Assembly: GCA_913031625.1 (NCBI GenBank)
Contig: CAJWGB010000030.1
Location: forward strand, 1 to 35,582
Length of the DNA stretch: 35,582 bases
DNA from: an uncultured Planctomycetaceae bacterium
GTDB lineage: Bacteria; Planctomycetota; Planctomycetia; Planctomycetales; Planctomycetaceae
Direction: 5' to 3'
The notes under the pieces were generated by a model that was given only the letters and a program-made list of their open reading frames with translations, ran no database searches and was not told the DNA's origin. The translations under genes were made by a program, and so were the position numbers. Positions 33,727 through 35,582 of this stretch are shown here, in pieces (position 1 is the first letter of the stretch; every line of letters starts with the position of its first letter).

Positions 33727-33728
33727 CC

Positions 33729-34838
33729 ATGCAGATCACAAACGCCACAGATTTTCTCACCGGATACACCATGGGCATGAAGCCTGATGGTCGGGAGTGC
33801 ATTGTGGTGGCAATCAAAGCCACTTTTGATCTGCCCGAGTCCGGTCCACTGTGTCGCCTGTCGGCAGAGCAGGCGCCGCTCGTGATGGCTGACGAATTCA
33901 CCGGTGAACCTGGCTACTCGTCCATTCTCTATGAGGTCGACTTTGCACCGGTCAAACCACGTTGTGACGTGCTGCTGAACGGCAGTGCTTATGCTCCCGG
34001 TGGTCGCCCTGCCGAATTCGTGGACGTCAGTCTTTCCGTCGGGAACATGAAGAAGGGGTTCCGAGTGGTGGGAGACCGCACCTACGGCACCGGGTTTGTC
34101 TCCTTTGCTCCCACTGACCCGGAGCCATTCACCAGCAAACCATTTTCCTACGATGTCGCCTTCGGGGGCTGTGATACTCCTGCGGACAAGCCGGATCAGG
34201 GCAAAGCGTTTATGAAAAACCCGGTGGGAGTTGGTTATTACCCGATTTCATCGGGCGCTGACCTGGAAGGTAAACCACTCCCGAACACCTGCGAATCATC
34301 GGACCCCATTCATTCTCCCACCGGAAAACATCGGCCGATGGCGCTCGGATCTCTGGTCCGTCACGCCGAAGAACGGTCGCAGTGGGCGGGCACTTACGAT
34401 GATCACTGGCAGGAAAACGTTTTCCCGTTCCTGCCGGAAGACTTTGACGAACGATATTATCAGTCAGCTCCGGAAGACCAGCAGATAGAGTATCCGGAAG
34501 GTGGTGAGACTGTTGAACTGGTCAATCTCACACCGGAAGGCCGCACATCATTCGAATTGCCGGCGATTGATATCCCGGTTGAATTCACCACTCGGGATTT
34601 CGAACGAATCGAGAAGCTGCCTGTACTGGATACCATACTCATAGAACCAGATCTGAAGCGAGTGGTTCTGGTCTGGCGAACATCGATTCCGCTAAAACGG
34701 GATCTCTTTGAAATCCCGTCCGCAGTCATAGGCCGGATGTCGCGTGCATGGTATCGCGCCCGGGAAACAGGGAAGACATTCTATCCATCATTACATGCGA
34801 TGGCCGCTTCCAACCGCAGTGAGGAGGAAGGCGAATGA
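33729..34838 (+). CDS. DUF2169 domain protein, T6SS accessory
   Basis: A 369-residue cytosolic protein of the DUF2169 family, recurrent in type VI islands next to PAAR/DUF4150 proteins and proposed to help load effectors; the mechanism is not settled. Conserved phrases are ECIVVAIKATFDL (about 25-38), GEPGYSSILYEVDFAPVKPRCDVLLNG split around residues 55-85, GDRTYGTGFVSFAPTDPEPF, VAFGGCDT, NPVGVGYY and PRMALGS-like HRPMALGSLVRHAEERSQ. The ATG at 33729 starts the conserved N-terminus (MQITNATDFLTGYTMG); a longer in-frame reading upstream overlaps the DUF6484 gene and is not needed. Its TGA overlaps the ATG of the next gene (ATGA at 34835-34838), so the two are probably translated together. Confidence 0.88.
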   Translation: MQITNATDFLTGYTMGMKPDGRECIVVAIKATFDLPESGPLCRLSAEQAPLVMADEFTGEPGYSSILYEVDFAPVKPRCDVLLNGSAYAPGGRPAEFVDVSLSVGNMKKGFRVVGDRTYGTGFVSFAPTDPEPFTSKPFSYDVAFGGCDTPADKPDQGKAFMKNPVGVGYYPISSGADLEGKPLPNTCESSDPIHSPTGKHRPMALGSLVRHAEERSQWAGTYDDHWQENVFPFLPEDFDERYYQSAPEDQQIEYPEGGETVELVNLTPEGRTSFELPAIDIPVEFTTRDFERIEKLPVLDTILIEPDLKRVVLVWRTSIPLKRDLFEIPSAVIGRMSRAWYRARETGKTFYPSLHAMAASNRSEEEGE

Positions 34839-35582
34839 AGCCTGTTGCTGTTGCCGCCGGCGGAATGATAACCGGGGTCGGTCTCACGGCGCCGGCATCT
34901 TGTGCCGCCATTCACTGTGCCATCGATAATTTTCAGGAAACGCGTTTTGTCGACCGCAGCGGTGAATGGGTAGTTGCGTCAGAAGTTCCACTCGATCCAC
35001 CTGTTCGGGGCCGCGCAAAACTATTGCACTTTGCCGCCTCCGCTGTTCGCGAATGTCTGATAGAGATTGACACATCGGAACCCGTATCTGTGCCGCTACT
35101 GGTCTGCCTCAGTGAAGAATCTCGCCCCGGGCGATTTGCCGGCCTTGATGGCTCATTCCTGCAGGACCTGGCGACCGAATTACAGGTTTCATTCTCCAGC
35201 CATTCCGAAGTTTTCTCCAATGGCGCTGTTGGTGGAGTTCAGGCTTTGGAGCAGGCTTTTCGCTTGATTAACGACGCCGACTACCCATATGTCATTATTG
35301 TGGGAGTCGACACGCTGCTGGCGGCTCACACGCTGTCGGCTCTTGACCAGGACCATCGCCTGTTGACACCTTCGAATTCCAACGGTCTTATGCCCGGTGA
35401 AGGTGGGGCAGCTGTGCTGCTGACAGATGCCGGAGAGCCGCAGCCGGGACAGTTTATTTTGCGAGGAGTGGGTTACGGACAGGAAAAGGTGACGATTCGG
35501 TCAGAAGACCCTTTCCGCGCCGACGGTATGTCTGCCGCAATTCGTGACGCATTTGAGAATTCCGGCCTCAGCTACGAGGACG
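34835..35582 (+). CDS. Ketoacyl-synthase-like (thiolase fold) protein, T6SS-linked, partial
   Basis: The first 249 codons of a gene cut by the window end. The protein has a ketoacyl-synthase/thiolase fold outline: VIIVGVDTLLAAHTLSAL (about 153-170) and SNGLMPGEGGAAVLL (182-196) match the GGxE and GEGA regions of FabF-type enzymes. At the position of the catalytic Cys loop (TACA in active enzymes) it reads FSNGAVGG (127-134), so the nucleophile is missing. Such degenerate ketoacyl-synthase homologues occur beside DUF2169 in type VI islands, with unknown purpose. Start ATG overlaps the DUF2169 stop; GAGGAGGAAGG lies just upstream. The second half, including the two His residues, is beyond the window. 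Confidence 0.75.
   Translation, partial: MKPVAVAAGGMITGVGLTAPASCAAIHCAIDNFQETRFVDRSGEWVVASEVPLDPPVRGRAKLLHFAASAVRECLIEIDTSEPVSVPLLVCLSEESRPGRFAGLDGSFLQDLATELQVSFSSHSEVFSNGAVGGVQALEQAFRLINDADYPYVIIVGVDTLLAAHTLSALDQDHRLLTPSNSNGLMPGEGGAAVLLTDAGEPQPGQFILRGVGYGQEKVTIRSEDPFRADGMSAAIRDAFENSGLSYED

Noticed and set aside
33606-33728. 41-residue N-terminal extension of the DUF2169 protein
   Set aside because: It overlaps the DUF6484 gene in another frame; the family's conserved N-terminus starts at ATG 33729.

Overview
The window looks like a chromosomal segment from a planctomycete (Planctomycetia, probably Planctomycetales). The pointers are lineage-typical exported families: two DUF1501 proteins, a DUF1592 c-type cytochrome protein paired with a DUF1552 protein, a formylglycine sulfatase, a Tat-exported Gfo/Idh/MocA oxidoreductase and a eukaryote-like UDP-sugar pyrophosphorylase. 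Intergenic spaces are long and hold dispersed repeats and gene remnants. No rRNA, tRNA, CRISPR array or insertion sequence was recognised.

Layout. 1-696: no gene, some palindromes. 697-2100: glucose-6-phosphate isomerase (+). 2173-8245 (all minus): CCWGG-type cytosine methyltransferase with an N-terminal ribbon-helix-helix segment, a vSGLT-like sodium/solute symporter, a secreted phytase-like protein and a sulfatase; the last three could form a transport and degradation unit. 8408-16563 (all plus): DUF1501, DUF1592, DUF1552, DUF1501, interrupted by a minus-strand DUF3179-like remnant and repeats. 16698-18101: UDPGP-family uridylyltransferase. 18182-20449 (minus): NatA/NatB-type ABC exporter whose ATPase gene carries a one-base frameshift. 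20655-25295 (plus): Tat-exported oxidoreductase, soluble orphan histidine kinase, and a C45-type autoproteolytic hydrolase flanked by two inverted copies of a 42-bp repeat. 25495-26577: small membrane protein divergent from dihydrofolate reductase. 26578-28952: long gene-free stretch, a decayed polytopic membrane protein (in-frame TGA, lost end) and a YbaN/DUF454 protein.

The most interesting region is 29003-35582, the start of a type VI secretion-like island that continues past the window: a divergent FHA-domain protein, then Hcp, VgrG with a 17-octad beta-helical needle, a DUF6484 protein, a DUF2169 protein and a truncated ketoacyl-synthase-like protein lacking the catalytic cysteine. The region upstream of hcp carries a conserved inverted repeat, and a terminator-like hairpin separates hcp from vgrG. 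The structural core (TssB/C, TssJLM, ClpV) is not in view.

Three genes show decay or indel damage (ABC ATPase, membrane protein, DUF3179 fragment). That means either real pseudogenisation in this neighbourhood or sequencing/assembly errors; the homopolymer-associated ABC case is the one most likely to be technical.
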